Positions 43,021 to 55,815 are shown, counted from the stretch's first letter. The stretch: 64,000 nucleotides of DNA from Onthophagus taurus (GCF_036711975.1 NC_091972.1:19969001-20033000), one strand, 5' to 3'. Numbers and translations: made by a program. The notes: generated by a model from the letters alone, not told the origin.

Positions 43021-44118
43021 CAAAATCTACTAGTAGTAGTAGTATGTAGTAGTAAAAGTATTTATTCCGGAATTACAATTATTATACAAACATTATTTAC
43101 AGTTATATTTTAAATTTATTATATTCTCATATTCTCCGGAACGGGCTCTCTAAAGCTACCATTTGTTAAGATGTTTTGAAAATGATTGACATAATTGTTT
43201 ATCGCAGAAAATGACAAAATGTCATTGTTATGTTTAACAACTTTTATCTCAAAAAGTAAAAGATATTTTGTATATTGTTTCTTGCAAGAGAAAGCTAATA
43301 ATTTGTATAATAACTGCTCAGAAATTCATAATAATTTATTCAAATTCCGATTTATTATGATTTTTTGATAATGAGTGCTTAATTTGCTTAATCTTAAATA
43401 ATTGCTTTACTTTCTTCGAGATGATTTTTCCAGACTAATTTTTAATCTTTCCATAGTCGTGCCCGATAACGTTTATTGTTTATAGATTGAAATATATGTA
43501 ACACTTATTTTGTTTATAAAATAAACACTTTTATCGTTTCTAAAGAATTTCGCAAGATATTATCACTTCAGTGATTAGTTTACTTAAAATAAACTCATCA
43601 GATTCTTAATGTTTAGATGTGTTTTTCTTTTACTTCTGTGCTGCTTTCTACTTGGCCCAATACCGTCAATACTAATCATATTATTATCTATTCAATCATA
43701 TTATTATTGCAATTGTTCGGAAAAGACGAAATTGAAATCTCAAAAATAATCAAGTGTATATCTATTGAGGCTGCCGCAACGTCAAGTGTAATTGTCAATC
43801 AATCACTAGTCACCATTAACCTTGTTAAAAAAATTGAACAAATATAATCGATTTATCTTATTAAATGTCGATAAACAAAGATTGAGTATTTTATAAAAGG
43901 TTACTAATTGGTAACGTGTGATCATTTGTCATTTTTATTTTATAATAAGAACTTATTGGGTCGCAATAAAGTTTGATAGTACTTAAGATAAAGGCATTCA
44001 AGAGAAATAATACGATTAATGCGTTATGAGTTCCTAGGATTTCACGATCGGTGTTTTTAGAAATGACACTACAACTAGAAACACCCGAAATATGCACTGC
44101 CCAAATAACTTTTATGAA
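43021..44118. other. Intergenic, mostly featureless
   Basis: A short TAG/AGT run (43029-43055) and AT-rich DNA. No convincing gene; the short ORFs look random. Confidence 0.4.
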
Positions 44119-44371
44119 CTTGTTTCTGAAGAAGGTGATGAAGCATTTACTTTGACAAAGAACAATAATGAAACCATATGCTGTAGACGTGTAGACTATA
44201 GGAAATGATAAAAAAGAACGATTTTTTAATTATAGGTTGAGCAAAGCAAAGAGAGTTGTGGAAAATGTATTTAGCATAAATTCAGCTCTGTTTCGAAATT
44301 CTGAAAAATCAATTTTGATAGAACCTCAAAAATGTGACCATGTCATTATCATTCAAGTGTTCCCCAAACAG
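44119..44371 (+). pseudogene. HARBI1/PIF-Harbinger transposase remnant
   Basis: The readings GDEAFTLTKN (about 44135) and FFNYRLSKAKRVVENVFSI (44222-44278) are the two C-terminal motifs of Harbinger transposases, with the second catalytic Asp and the third catalytic Glu still in place. Stops and small indels separate them. Both flanks have lost the rest of the gene. Confidence 0.65.
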
Positions 44372-44501
44372 CTCTTACCGATGCGTAAATACTCTCTACC
44401 GACTAATATATAAAACGTAAACCATTAATGCAAATTCTTTATTAACTCATTACATTGTTAAATAATATAAAATTCATTCTCATACTTCAAAAACTAGAAA
44501 A

Positions 44502-47306
44502 TTATGCATGAGGACAGTTGGCGTCAGCAGGATAATCGCAAACATTCAAAACGTTGTTGAAATGTAAACCAGCAGGGCATGGCATATCATACGCTACTCC
44601 CCAATCACATTTGCAATATCTGTCACAAACATTAGGATGGGAATGGAAGACGGGGAAATCGCCATTTTGAGATGGGCATACCACGCTAGAGCAATCATCA
44701 CCAGGAACTGGAGATGTAATTGGTGCTTGAGTGGTAGTGGTAGTAGTTTCTTCGGGTAATACGTCATCGGTAGTTGGATCAGGTTTTGGGGTGGTAGTTG
44801 GAAGTGGGGCTCCATTGCAACCAGCATTTTCAGGCCAATCACAAACGTTTAATTCGGTGTTAAAATGTAATCCATCTGGGCATGGCATGTCATGAACAGT
44901 ACCGTAGTTATCGCATTTACAATATCTTCCACAGTCTTCAGGATGTGCGTGGAAAACTGGGTAGTCTCCAGGTGTGTAGGGGCAGGTAACAGATGAGCAT
45001 TTTTCATTATCAACAGGTGCGGATTCTGTAGTTGTTGTTGCTTGTGGAGTAGTGGGTTTTTCTGTGGTGGTGGTTTCTTGTTCAGTGGTGGTTGGTTCTT
45101 GGGTGGTGGTTTGTTGTTCAGTGGTGGTTGGTTGTTCAGTGGTGGTTGGTTGTTGGGTGGTGGTTGGTTGTTGGGTGGTGGTTTGTTGAGTAGTTGTTTG
45201 TTGAGTAGTGGTCGTTGTACCTGATCCATCACATCCAGCATTTTGTGGCCAATCACAGACGTTTAATTCGGTGTTAAAATGTAATCCATCTGGGCATGGC
45301 ATGTCATGAACAGTACCGTAGTTATCGCATTTACAATATCTTCCACAGTCTTCAGGATGTGCGTGGAAAACTGGGTAGTCTCCAGGTGTGTAGGGGCAGG
45401 TAACAGATGCGCATTTTTCATTATCAACAGGTGCGGATTCTGTAGTTGTTGTTGCTTGTGGAGTAGTGGGTTTTTCTGTGGTGGTGGTTTCTTGTTCAGT
45501 GGTGGTTGGTTCTTGGGTGGTGGTTTGTTGAGTGGTGGTTTGTTGGGTAGTTGTTTGTTGAGTAGTTGTTTGTTGAGTGGTGGTCGTTGTACCTGATCCA
45601 TCACATCCAGCATTTTGTGGCCAATCACAGACATTTAATGCAGTATTAAAGTGTAATCCATCTGGGCATGGCATGTCATGAACAGTGCCGTAGTTATCGC
45701 ATTTACAATATCTTCCACAGTCTTCAGGATGTGCGTGGAAAACTGGGTAGTCTCCAGGTGTGTAGGGGCATGTAACAGATGCGCATTTTCCATTTTCAAC
45801 AGTTGTGGATTCTGTAGTTGTTGTTGCTTGTGGAGTAGTGGGTTTTTCTGTGGTGGTGGTTTCTTGTTCAGTAGTGGTTGGTGGTTCAGTGGTGGTTGGT
45901 TGTTCAGTGGTGGTTGGTTGTTCTGTGGTGGTTGGTTGTTCAGTGGTTGTTGGTTGTTGGGTGGTGGTTTGTTGAGTAGTTGTTTGTTGAGTGGTGGTCG
46001 TTGTACCTGATCCATCACATCCAGCATTTTGTGGCCAATCACAAACATTTAATGCAGTATTAAAGTGTAATCCATCTGGGCATGGCATGTCATGAACAGT
46101 ACCGTAGTTATCGCATTTACAATATCTTCCACAGTCTTCAGGATGTGCGTGGAAAACTGGGTAGTCTCCAGGTGTGTAGGGGCATGTAACAGATGCGCAT
46201 TTTCCATTTTCAACAGTTGTGGATTCTGTAGTTGTTGTTGCTTGTGGAGTAGTGGGTTTTTCTGTGGTGGTGGTTTCTTGTTCAGTGGTGGTTGGTTGTT
46301 CAGTGGTTGTTGGTTGTTGGGTGGTAGTTTGTTGAGTAGTTGTTTGTTGAGTGGTGGTCGTTGTACCTGATCCATCACATCCAGCATTTTGTGGCCAATC
46401 ACAAACATTTAATGCAGTATTAAAGTGTAATCCATCTGGACAGGGCATGTCATGAACAGTACCGTAGTTATCGCATTTACAATATCTTCCACAGTCTTCA
46501 GGATGAGCGTGGAAAACTGGGTAGTCTCCAGGTGTGTAGGGGCAGGTAACAGATGCGCATGTTCCATTAATAACAGTTGTGGATTCTGTAGTTGTTGTTG
46601 CTTGTGGAGTAGTGGGTTTTTCTGTAGTGGTGGTTTCTTGTTCAGTGGTGGTTGGTTCTTTGGTGGTGGTTTGTTGAGTGGTGGTTTGTTGAGTAGTTGT
46701 TTGTTGAGTGGTGGTCGTAGTACCTGATCCATCACATCCAGCATTTTGTGGCCAATCACAGACATTTAATACAGTATTAAAGTGTAATCCATCTGGGCAG
46801 GGCATGTCATGAACAGTACCGTAGTTATCGCATTTACAATATCTTCCACAATCTTTAGGATGTGCGTGGAAAACCGGGAAGTCTCCAGGTGTATAAGGGC
46901 AAGTAACCGATGCACAATCTCCAGAATTGGAAGGAGGGGCTTGTGTTGTTGGCAACTCACTTGTAGTCGTAGGAAGATTGGTTGTAGTTGATTGTCCACC
47001 TGATCCGTCACATCCAGCATTTTCTGGCCAATCACAAACGTTTAATATAGAGTTGAAATGTAAATTAGATGGGCAGGTGTATAGTACAGGTTTCCCCCAG
47101 TCACATTTATAAAATTTATTACAATCCTTGTCATCAATAAGGAAGTCTACGAAATCTCCGTTAGTACTTGGGCATACTCCAACGGGATCAGCGTCAATTC
47201 CAATGATAGTCAAAAGACTTAAAACAGCTATAGCTATAAATTAAAATAAAAATTGTATTAAAAAGCTTTTTCTTTACTTTTATGGAAATCGAATCTTACC
47301 CTTCAT
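44502..47306 (-). CDS. Secreted CBM14 protein with eight domains (gene 3)
   Basis: CDS is 47300-47306 joined to 44502-47233, 912 residues. ATG AAG G, donor GTAAG, 66-bp intron, acceptor TTATAG; the signal peptide is MKAIAVLSLLTIIGIDA. Domain 1 is a plain CBM14 (CPSTNGDFVDFL...NAGC). Domains 2-7 are near-copies beginning CASVTCPYTPGD and ending CDWPQNAGC. Domain 8 begins CSSVVCPSQNGDFP and ends CDYPADANC. Linkers are Thr/Gln/Glu/Pro runs (TTTQQ, TTTEQP), probably O-glycosylated like mucin. The protein resembles multi-domain peritrophins or insect intestinal mucins that cross-link chitin. The last part is nearly the same as in the pseudogene at 54474 and the gene at 60237. Confidence 0.92.
44849..47035 (-). 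repeat. Six near-identical 357-414 bp coding repeats in gene 3
   Basis: Unit boundaries fall at about 46765, 46408, 46048, 45634 and 45256. Each unit is a CBM14 domain plus its linker. Domains are almost identical at DNA level; length varies only through TTTQQ/TTTEQP units in the linker. This indicates recent unequal exchange or conversion. Confidence 0.9.
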
Positions 47307-47366
47307 TGTTGTAATGAACTGACAAGAACTAGCTAAACTCTGATTAAGCTACGAATAGGAAACGCT

Positions 47367-47373
47367 TTATATA
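47367..47373 (-). promoter_or_regulatory. TATA box of gene 3
   Basis: Minus-strand GGTATATAAAG about 60 bases upstream of the ATG, same position as in the other CBM14 genes. Confidence 0.6.
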
Positions 47374-47379
47374 CCTAGA

Positions 47380-47955
47380 CAATTTTTCTAATTGCAATTA
47401 TCGTGTTTTCTAATCAAGGATTAATTTTATAATCTTCGTCCGTTCTATGATTGATTTGTATTTTCGAAACAATTGGCTAAGCAACAAATATACCAAACAT
47501 CACTTTAAAAAAAAATTTGTTCATTGAGTAAAAGACCACGTTAAGAAACATTATAAAAAATATATGTTTTTGTTCGTAACATTTTAACCCACTTAAATAA
47601 ATTAATTACATATAAATAATTATTTAGAAAAATATTTTTTTTTAATTATCTGATACAACAATCAGTAATCCTTAGTTTTCCACAATAAAAAATGATTTAT
47701 TAATCCTATTCATTCAAACATAATGTACTTCGTGTTTTGTGTACTTTATCTATCTTGTATTAATCCTTCTGTCTTATTATCTATTGAAACTTTAAATTAA
47801 TTTTTGTACATATTTTCTACGAATAATCCGATTAATAAAAATATTTCCCTTCTACAACAATACACTTGAACTTAGCTCTTTGTTATTTTTTTTACGTTAC
47901 ATTAATCCACAAGTTCTCAATCTAATATAAAGTTATTCACAATTCAGCTGAAAAA
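47380..47955. other. AT-rich upstream flank of gene 3
   Basis: No gene, repeat or site that I can name. Confidence 0.4.
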
Positions 47956-48130
47956 ATTGAAAGTTCTCTCTCATGTACTATGTCGTCACTCTATGTACGA
48001 ACTTAGACCATGCTTTAGATATCTGGCGTCCTGCATAGTTTTCCTTCTCTTGAGGATGGCGTCCAATACTGCCTTCACCTAAGTCTGTTGTGGTCTTCCT
48101 ATCCTTCTTGTTTCCTGCAACCTAACTTAT
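47956..48130 (-). pseudogene. LINE ORF2 C-terminal fragment
   Basis: On the minus strand: LDAILKRRKTMQDARYLKAW then SKFVHRVTT, the usual C-terminal end of a class of insect LINE ORF2 proteins. Only about 55 codons remain. Confidence 0.5.
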
Positions 48131-48207
48131 ACCACCTGCTTTACTTGGATAATGTCATGCATCTGCAATTTACTATTTATAGAATCATTCTATTAAAACA
48201 AGCTATA

Positions 48208-51200
48208 TTTTATTTACCGACTTATTGACAATGGCCGATAAGATATGGGAAGCTTTTTCGAATTCCTCATTAGAAAATCAAAATTTTAAAACAAATTTCC
48301 AAAGTACTACTAATAAGAATTTACAGCGGCCGACTCTCGAATTTCCTTCCATTTCTTCTACTTCTTCAACAATGACTCCCATCCCATGTTCACAACAGAC
48401 AACCTTGAATGATGTATTAAAAGCATTTGACAATTTCACAACAAAATGTCAAAATATCATTTCTACTTTTTCACAAAAACAAACTGTTGTGGACGCACAG
48501 ATTGCGTCAATTAATGAAAAACTCAGTAACTACAACAATTTTGACAGTGGTCGTTGTTGTAATCATTGTTCACTCAGGAAAAAATCGAATTTTCGCTCAA
48601 GGTCTTCTTCTAAAAGTCCTTCAAGAAGTGATAACAATTGCGGAATTTACAAATTTCATTTTCGTTTTGGTGATAAAGCAAGGTATTGCTAAGGGAGTTG
48701 GTGTAAATTCAACTCATATTTTACTGAAAATCAAAAGCTTCAAATCAAAAAAACTAACAAAAGTTTCAATAGAGATTAAAATTAAGGGTTTAAATATATC
48801 CTCCGGAGTTGAATCTGTAAGTTCACGGTTATTTATTTACGACGATCTCAATAACCTTAACTATCTTATTGACTCCGGAGCAGACATTTCGATACTTCCT
48901 GTTTCTTTATTTCCTTCTCACAAAAGAGAATCATCCTTGGTATTGTCTGCCGCTAATGGTGGCAAAATTAAAACGTTTGGAAAAAAATTACTTTCTGTAT
49001 CTTTACGTCTAAGACGCACATTTCCATTCGTTTTCACTTTAGCAGATGTGACGAAACCAATATTAGGTGCTGATTTTTTAGGAAAGTACCATCTTTTAGT
49101 TGATATCAAGAATCGTAAAATAATTGATCCTTTAACGCATATCGCTTCAATTTGTTCTGTTTTTAATTTTAACCCTTCCAAAATTAATCTAATAAATTCT
49201 CAGATCTCTATTGAAACTAGATTCACAAAGTTAGTTAAACAATTTCCTAATTTAACATGTATTCCGGATTTTTCAAAACCAGTCTTACACTCAACTAGCC
49301 ATAAAATTATCACCAATTCGCATCTTCCTTTTAGTAGACCACGTCGTCTGGATGCAAAAAATCTTTTAATCGTCAAAAAAGAATTTGAATTAATGGTAGA
49401 AATGGGTAATTGCCGCCCATCTTCTTCGTCCGCATCTTCACCATTACATATGGTACCCAAAAAAGGTACTGATGAATGGCGCCCATGCGGCGATTACAGA
49501 CGGTTGAATTTAATAACTGTTCCAGACCTTTATCCTTTACCGCATATTCAGGATTTTAACCTTCACCTACAAGGATGTTCAACTTTTTCAAAAATCGACC
49601 TCGTCAGAGCTATCACCAAATTCCGATATCTATAAAACGGCAATAAGTACCCCTTTCGGTTTGTTCGAGTTTGTTCGAATGCCATTTGGCTTATGAAACG
49701 CCGCACAAACTTTTCAAAGATTTATCAACGAAGTACTGTCTGGCTTAAATTTTCTCTTTGTTTATTTGGATGATATATTGGTGGCAAGTAAATCTGAAGA
49801 CAAACATTTAGAGCATCTACAAATTTTATTCAAACGGCTTAGTGATTATGGGATCAATATCCAACCTACAAAATGTATCTTCGGTGTTTCATCATTAGAT
49901 TTTCTAAGCCATCATGTTTCTCAGGCTGGTATTAAACCCTCAAAATCCAGAATTGAAGTTATTTCAAAATTTCCTCTTCCGAGCACGGTTAAAGAATTAC
50001 AGAGATTTTTAGGAATGGTTAATTTTTACCACCGTTTCCTTCCTAACATTTCTAGAATTTTATCGCCATTACATTCTTTAGTTACTTCTTATAATTCAAA
50101 GAAATTAAAAACAATATCTTCATGGACAATAGAAGATAAAAAGGCATTTGAAGCTACAAAAAAAGCCCTAATCAATTCTGTCCTTCTTGCTCATCCTTCC
50201 CCTACAGGTATCTATTCTTTAACCACCGATTGCTCGGATTATGCTATGGGAGCAGTTCTTTCTCAAACAATTGATGAAGTTACTTCACCTATAGCATTCT
50301 TTTCAAGGAAATTAAGTTCTAGTCAGGTAAAATATTCCATTTTTGATAGGGAATTATTGGCAATATATTCAGCTATAAAACATTTCAAGCATTTCTTACA
50401 TGGAAATCAATTTACTGTATTCACTGACCATAAGCCGCTAGTAACAGTATTCTTTTCAAAATCAGAAAAAACGCCTAGACAGACGAGATATATTAACTAC
50501 ATTGTAGAGTTTACTTCTCAAATTAATTATGTGAAAGGAAAACATAACGTTGTTTCGGACGCTCTTTCTAGAATCAATATAACTTGTTTGAATTCTGAAT
50601 ATCCTTCAGAATCAGCAATGAAAGAGGCTCAAGATTCAGATATAGAGTTGAAACATCTTATTGATAAACAACTTTTAAGCCAGAACAAACGATACCATCT
50701 TGCTAAAAGTAGAATGACAAATTCTAAATCAGATCTTTGGTATGAAGATTCTTCTTCACTTAATTTATACATTCCAACTTGTTTCAGGCGAAATATTTTC
50801 AATAAATTTCATTTTCTTTCACATTCCGGTTTTAAAGCTACTTTAAATTTAATTAAGCAAAGATTTTTTTGGCCACATTTAACCAAAGACATTAAAGATT
50901 GGTGTAGGACATGCATACAATGCGAAAAGGCCAAGGTGCATCGTTACACAAAATCACCAATACATCATATACCCATACCAAAAGGACGCTTCGAACACAT
51001 TCACATTGATAGTAGGTCCTTTACCTACTTCAATGGGTTGTTCCTACATCCTTACAATAATAGACAGATTTACTAGATGGCCAGAAACCTATCCGATGTT
51101 GTATCTGGACATCTGAAACCATAGCTTCAACCCTATTTAATCAATATTTTTCGAGATTCGGTGTGCCTCATACCATCTCACATGATAGAGGCCAACAATT

Positions 51201-52210
51201 CGAATCCCATCTCTTTCGACAATTCAATAAGTTGTTGGGATCTCAACAGATCCACACCTCTTCTTATCATCCCCAGAGCAACGGCATTTTGGAAAGGTTC
51301 CACAGGACGCTTAAAAATGCCATCACCGCCAAAGGATGCAGCTATAGGTGGAACAACAATCTTCCTGTAATTTTACTGGGTTTAAGATCCTGTTTAAAGG
51401 AAGATCTCGGTTGTTGCCCCGCTGAACTAGTCTATGGGCAGCCATTACGCCTACCAGGGAAATTCTTCATAACCTCTCAACATAACATAGGGACAACACC
51501 CTTACTAACAAGTTTGAGAGAAACTTTTCTTAAGCTTCAACCTATTCAAACAAAATTTCATTCAGTGTCGAAGCCTTTCATTCACAAAGATTTGCCGACA
51601 TCTGAATTCGTTTTTTTAAAATTACAAAACTTCAAATCTTTATCTCCCAGATTTGAAGGACCTTACAGAGTATTAAAACGTTTTAAGAAAAATTATGTCA
51701 TTAATAAAAATAACAAAGAATTGATAGTCAATATTACCGGCATTTTTGACTAACAATTCTTACTCTGCAATTAACGATTCTTCGTAAATTTTTAATAATT
51801 CTTTATCAACGATTAATAATTCTTCTTTCAATATCAATAATTCATCGCAAATTATTAGCACTTACAAAAAACATTTGCAAGTTCGTTTCTGTATTTAAAT
51901 TAAAAATTACATTCATATCTTTGTTGCTACTAATTTGGAGTGGTCTTTGTATCTTTTGGAAAGGGGAGTATTTGTAGCGTCGCTACAAACATTCACAATT
52001 CACCTTCCAAAAATTACTTACAAAATTTTTAGTAGCCATGTTTTCATTTTCTTTGTTTCCGTGGGAAATTTTATTAAAAAAATGAATGTTGTTATTTTTA
52101 GTTTTTCAACAGTCTCGTCTCATTGTAATTACGTATAAGACGTATATTAAAATTATCTTCTAAAAAGAATATTTTTTTTAATTTTTAAAAAATATAGCAA
52201 GTGGCTATTA
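48208..52210 (+). mobile_element. Ty3/Gypsy retrotransposon, copy 3, 5'-truncated, flanked by 29-bp direct repeats
   Basis: It starts inside gag (LLTMADKIWEAF) and runs to a 3' LTR that begins TTTGTAGCGTCGCTACAAAC near 51971, after the purine tract AAAGGGGAGTA. It belongs to the same family as copies 1 and 2 but is clearly diverged. Both sides carry a 29-bp direct repeat (48179-48207 and 52211-52239) instead of the 5-bp duplication of copy 1. Confidence 0.85.
48225..51753 (+). pseudogene. Gypsy gag-pol, copy 3, broken
   Basis: Gag end at 48225-48692 with a stop after the zinc-finger-like [14 protein letters not shown]. Protease [12 protein letters not shown] and [11 protein letters not shown] in a continuous frame (so the 20 bases lost in copies 1 and 2 are present). 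RT start, then frameshift near 49612, a stop in FGL*NA near 49695, motif C YLDDIL, RNase H TTDCSDYAMGAVLSQ, integrase HHCC (CIQCEK). A frameshift near 51005 destroys the first integrase Asp region; SHDRGQQFES and [13 protein letters not shown] remain. Confidence 0.88.
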
Positions 52211-52620
52211 ATAGAATCATTCTATTAAAACAAGCTATAGAGATAATGAGATTAAGCGAAATAAGATGGCCAGGATTTGCAACAAGAAAAGCTCAAAATG
52301 GCACTCTTTACTACTCAGGGGACGAAAAACTCAGAAACCACCATGAAGTAACAATCTTACTAACACAGGCTGTAGAATCCGAATGGTTACCAACAAATGA
52401 GAGAGTTATCATATTAAGGATCTGCACTTTCCATTATACTGTGAACATAATACAGGCTACGAATTTCTAGAAACTTACTAAAAAGTATGAAGCAACAATT
52501 ATAACAGGAGATTAACGCAAAAATTGGGGAGAAGTGTGCGTCTAATAGGAACTTGACACTCGAAATGAGAGAGGATACACTGCTTGAGTTCTGCTAGTGC
52601 TTACCAGAAGTTATTAGATT
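52211..52620 (+). pseudogene. LINE endonuclease fragment
   Basis: Reads MRLSEIRWPGF, then NGTLYYSGDEK and NIIQATNF, the conserved start of the endonuclease domain of a class of insect LINEs (LSEIRW motif). Further decayed bits (ITGD, NWGE, RNERGYT) continue to about 52620. Confidence 0.65.
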
Positions 52621-53101
52621 AACTCATGAACCAACTGCAAGGTTATAGCGCATGATACGGTCTTCAAATAAATACCTCGAAGACAAATCTAATTATTTTC
52701 TCAAATATGCCACGAAGTGGGAATCTTCGTATAAACCACATCCCTATAGATCAAGTACTTTCATATAAATAAATGTATAAACATATAAAAATATGTGAAG
52801 AGATTCATTAACCTTCTGAAGATGTGATTGAGTTATCCAAGAAATTATTGTCATAATTATTGGCTAATTTTTAATTCATTAGTTTTTTTAATTAAAAAGT
52901 TTCTTGATAATTTCGATAAGATAATGTATATTATCATTTAAGTACTTTGCCTTATCTTATTTGACTTTAGCAGAAACTCCTTCCTTCCTATAAAGCTGTA
53001 AAACATACCTTAAAAGTTAATATTTTTAATTTCCACTTATTGTTAGATTTTGCCCCGCAAATCTTGATGTATTAAGATTTCATCAAGATCTCTTCTTTAT
53101 A
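52621..53101. other. AT-rich, decayed LINE sequence
   Basis: Traces of the same LINE may reach 52760. Nothing else is recognised. Confidence 0.35.
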
Positions 53102-53684
53102 CAGGATGTCTAGAAATGACCTGTACAACGCAAGACCACAAGTACCACACAAGGACCTCTTTAACCGTTAGAGGGCTTTAAAAATAATATGTTTTTTAAA
53201 TTTTTTTTAAATAAGTCGAGAAATCCTCGATGGATTTTATTAATTTTTTGGTCATGCATTTGTATCAGTAGATTACAACTATTTGTGGAATAAACTCTAA
53301 TTTCGAAAATTATAGAGTGTTTAAAAACTTTGTAACAATAGATTATGCATCCATATCTTTTTAACCCCCTGTACAAACACGACCATTTTATTTTTCTGAA
53401 TAGTACTTATTTTAATTTAGAAACTATTTTCTCTCTTACAAAATTTTAGTAGGGTGAACGGTTTAGCCACAAAAAAATATTTTGTAAATCAGTTTGTCAC
53501 TTAAACTTGACAGCAGTATTTGCATTTTTCGTTTTGCGTTTTATCTTTGATTCATCATAAATTTTCAAAGCCCTCTAGCGACTAAACTAAGCAATTTTGT
53601 ATATAGATAAGTTTAGTTAAATAATCATATTTTTGGTCAAGGTACTTGTGATCTTCCGTTGTACACGTCATTTCCGGACACCTG
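53102..53684. mobile_element. 583-bp MITE, TA target
   Basis: Inverted ends CAGGATGTCTAGAAATGACC and CAGGTGTCCGGAAATGACG share the following GTACAACG and ATCACAAGTACC blocks; the GAGGGCTTT block is also mirrored inside. TA is duplicated on both sides (53100-53101, 53685-53686). No coding capacity. Confidence 0.8.
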
Positions 53685-53686
53685 TA

Positions 53687-54473
53687 GAATGTCTAAAAGG
53701 AATTATTTTCAAGATTCACAATAGCTTTGTTCCAACCAGCGGTTTGACTTGTCGTGTACTCGTCAAATGCAATCGCACAGTTAAATAATGCAATGAAATC
53801 CGCTGAAATGTGACGACATTACTTGACATGTGCGATTACATTTGACGAGAATCGGACGAGTCCGACCACTTGTTGGAGCAAACCTCGTGATTTACAGTTT
53901 CGATTCATTCACATTAAATCAACTCGTTTTTATCAAATATTGAAGTGGGAACGTTATTATGTTAATGTTATCAAAGGAAATCATTTCAAGTGTTTTTTTA
54001 ATTAAATTGTGAGAAGAGGATATAGGAAGTAATGTTATATAGGTGTCCTAAATAATTTGAGATTTGAAAATGAATCAGAACGGTGACTTAACTTCTTTGA
54101 AATAACATTAAATATTTAGTTATAAGTTAAAACCAAAATTTCTTATGGATATCATTACAATATTGTCCCAATTAGTATTAAAACAAACTTTCTACGAATA
54201 ATAGAAACACCTGTGTATTGAACAATAAGTAATCTCGATCAATATAACGAGTCGAATCAACTGATATGAGATATTTAAGCTTATATGAACAGATAATTGC
54301 GATGTCCCAACGTGATTTTTATTCGATAACGCTAGTTGCTACTGTTTAAAGTACGCCGAATGATGTGACAACAAATTAAAAATATAAAACATAATAATGC
54401 TGCATGTTCTTTATTAATTTTGTTCATAGTAAGTATACAATAAATTCATTTAGGTCATTTCAAAACTAGGAAA
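53687..54473. other. Intergenic flank of the CBM14 pseudogene
   Basis: The 53950-54060 part resembles 59255-59322 and 5846-5890, so it is duplicated flanking DNA of the gene family. No gene is seen. Confidence 0.45.
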
Positions 54474-54887
54474 TTATGTATGAGGACAGTTGGTGTCAGC
54501 AGGATAACCGCAAACATTCAAAACGGGGTTGAAATGTCAATCAGTAGGGCATGGCATATCATACGCTACTTCCCAATCACATTTGCAATATCTGTCACAA
54601 ACATTAGGATGGGAATGGAAGACGGGGAAATCACCATTTTGAGATGGGCATACCACTCTAGAGCAATCATCACCAGGAACTGGAGATGTAATTGGTGCTT
54701 GAGTGGTAGTGGTAGTAGTTTCTTCGGTTAATACGTCGTCGGTACTTGGATCAGGTTTTGGGGTGGTAGTTGGAAGTGGGGCTCCATTGCAACCAGCATT
54801 TTCTGGCCAATCGCAAACATTTAAGTCGGTATTGAAATGTAATCCAGCTGGGCATGGCATGTCATGTACAGTACCATAGATATCAGT

Positions 54888-55815
54888 CTGTAGATCTAGA
54901 AGTAAACTGAAGGGGACTAAGATTAACATACAGGAGGACCTTACTGCACGGAATCATAATCTTTTGAAGCAAGCCTGGGCTAAATTTGGGAAGAGGAACT
55001 GTTGGTCGTATGATGGACGAATTTATGTTAAAAATAATGGTTCTACTATGTTGATTAGGCAATCTTCAGACATAAATAATGTCTAGTCCAGAAAGTGTCT
55101 GTGGATTCTATTGAGCGGTATTTGCTTTTGTTGAAGTCTACTAGTGTTGGCTCGGATGATATTTCTCTAGATATGGTTAGGTTGTGTTGTCCTCGTATTT
55201 TGAATGTTCTCTGTCATATTTTCAACTTTTGTCTGATAATGTCGGTTTATCCTAAGGCATGGAAATGTGGTCTGGTGATTCCTGTTCCTAAAATGAAACC
55301 AGTTAAAGAGCTTAAAGATTTGAGGCCTATTACTATCCTTCCGGTTTTGTCTAAAGTATTAGAGAAAATTATGGCGGAGCAACTAAGATCCTTTTTAGAT
55401 ACTTATAATATACTACCAGATAAACAACCTGGTTTTAGGAGTCAGTTTAGCTGTGCCACAGCGCTTCTTGATTTGACTGATGATATATATAGAGCTCTTG
55501 ATGCTGATAGATCTACTGTGCTTGTGTTGCTTGACTTTAGTAAGGCATTTGATATCTTGAATCACGACCTTTTGTTGGCTATTCTTAAATTTGTTGGTTT
55601 GTCTGAGTGTGCTCTTTCTTTGTTTAAGAGTTATCTGTTTGATAGAACGTAGGCGGTTAGGGTGGGGTCACAGTATTCTGATTCTATTGAATTGGTTGCT
55701 GGTGTTCCGCAAGGATTTATCCTTGGTCCTATCTTATTTACAATTTATACCAGCAATTTATTCTCAAAGTTAAAGTATTGTTTTTATCATCTTTATGCTG
55801 ATGATTCCCAACTAA
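54888..55815 (+). mobile_element. LINE fragment X (ORF1 piece joined to RT)
   Basis: An ORF1 C-terminal piece (KFGKRNCWSYDGRIYVKNNG, about 54985-55045) is joined by internal deletion to RT from 55095: DLRPITILPVLSKVLEK, motif A LLDFSKAFDILNHDLL, motif B GVPQGFILGPILF and motif C YADDSQL. A TAG interrupts after FDRT (about 55650). It stops at 55815 where another LINE begins. Confidence 0.8.

Noticed and set aside
43617..44097. ORFs of 68-76 codons near 43.6-44.1 kb
   Set aside because: No recognisable domain; composition is AT-driven. The real signal nearby is the Harbinger relic in another frame.
44594..47112. Alternate-frame ORFs along gene 3 on both strands
   Set aside because: They repeat with the domain units and are low-complexity shadows of the CBM14 frame.
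52820..52860. CTGAAGA followed by GAAA as a further hammerhead
   Set aside because: No stem II can be formed between the two core halves and the stem I sides do not pair.
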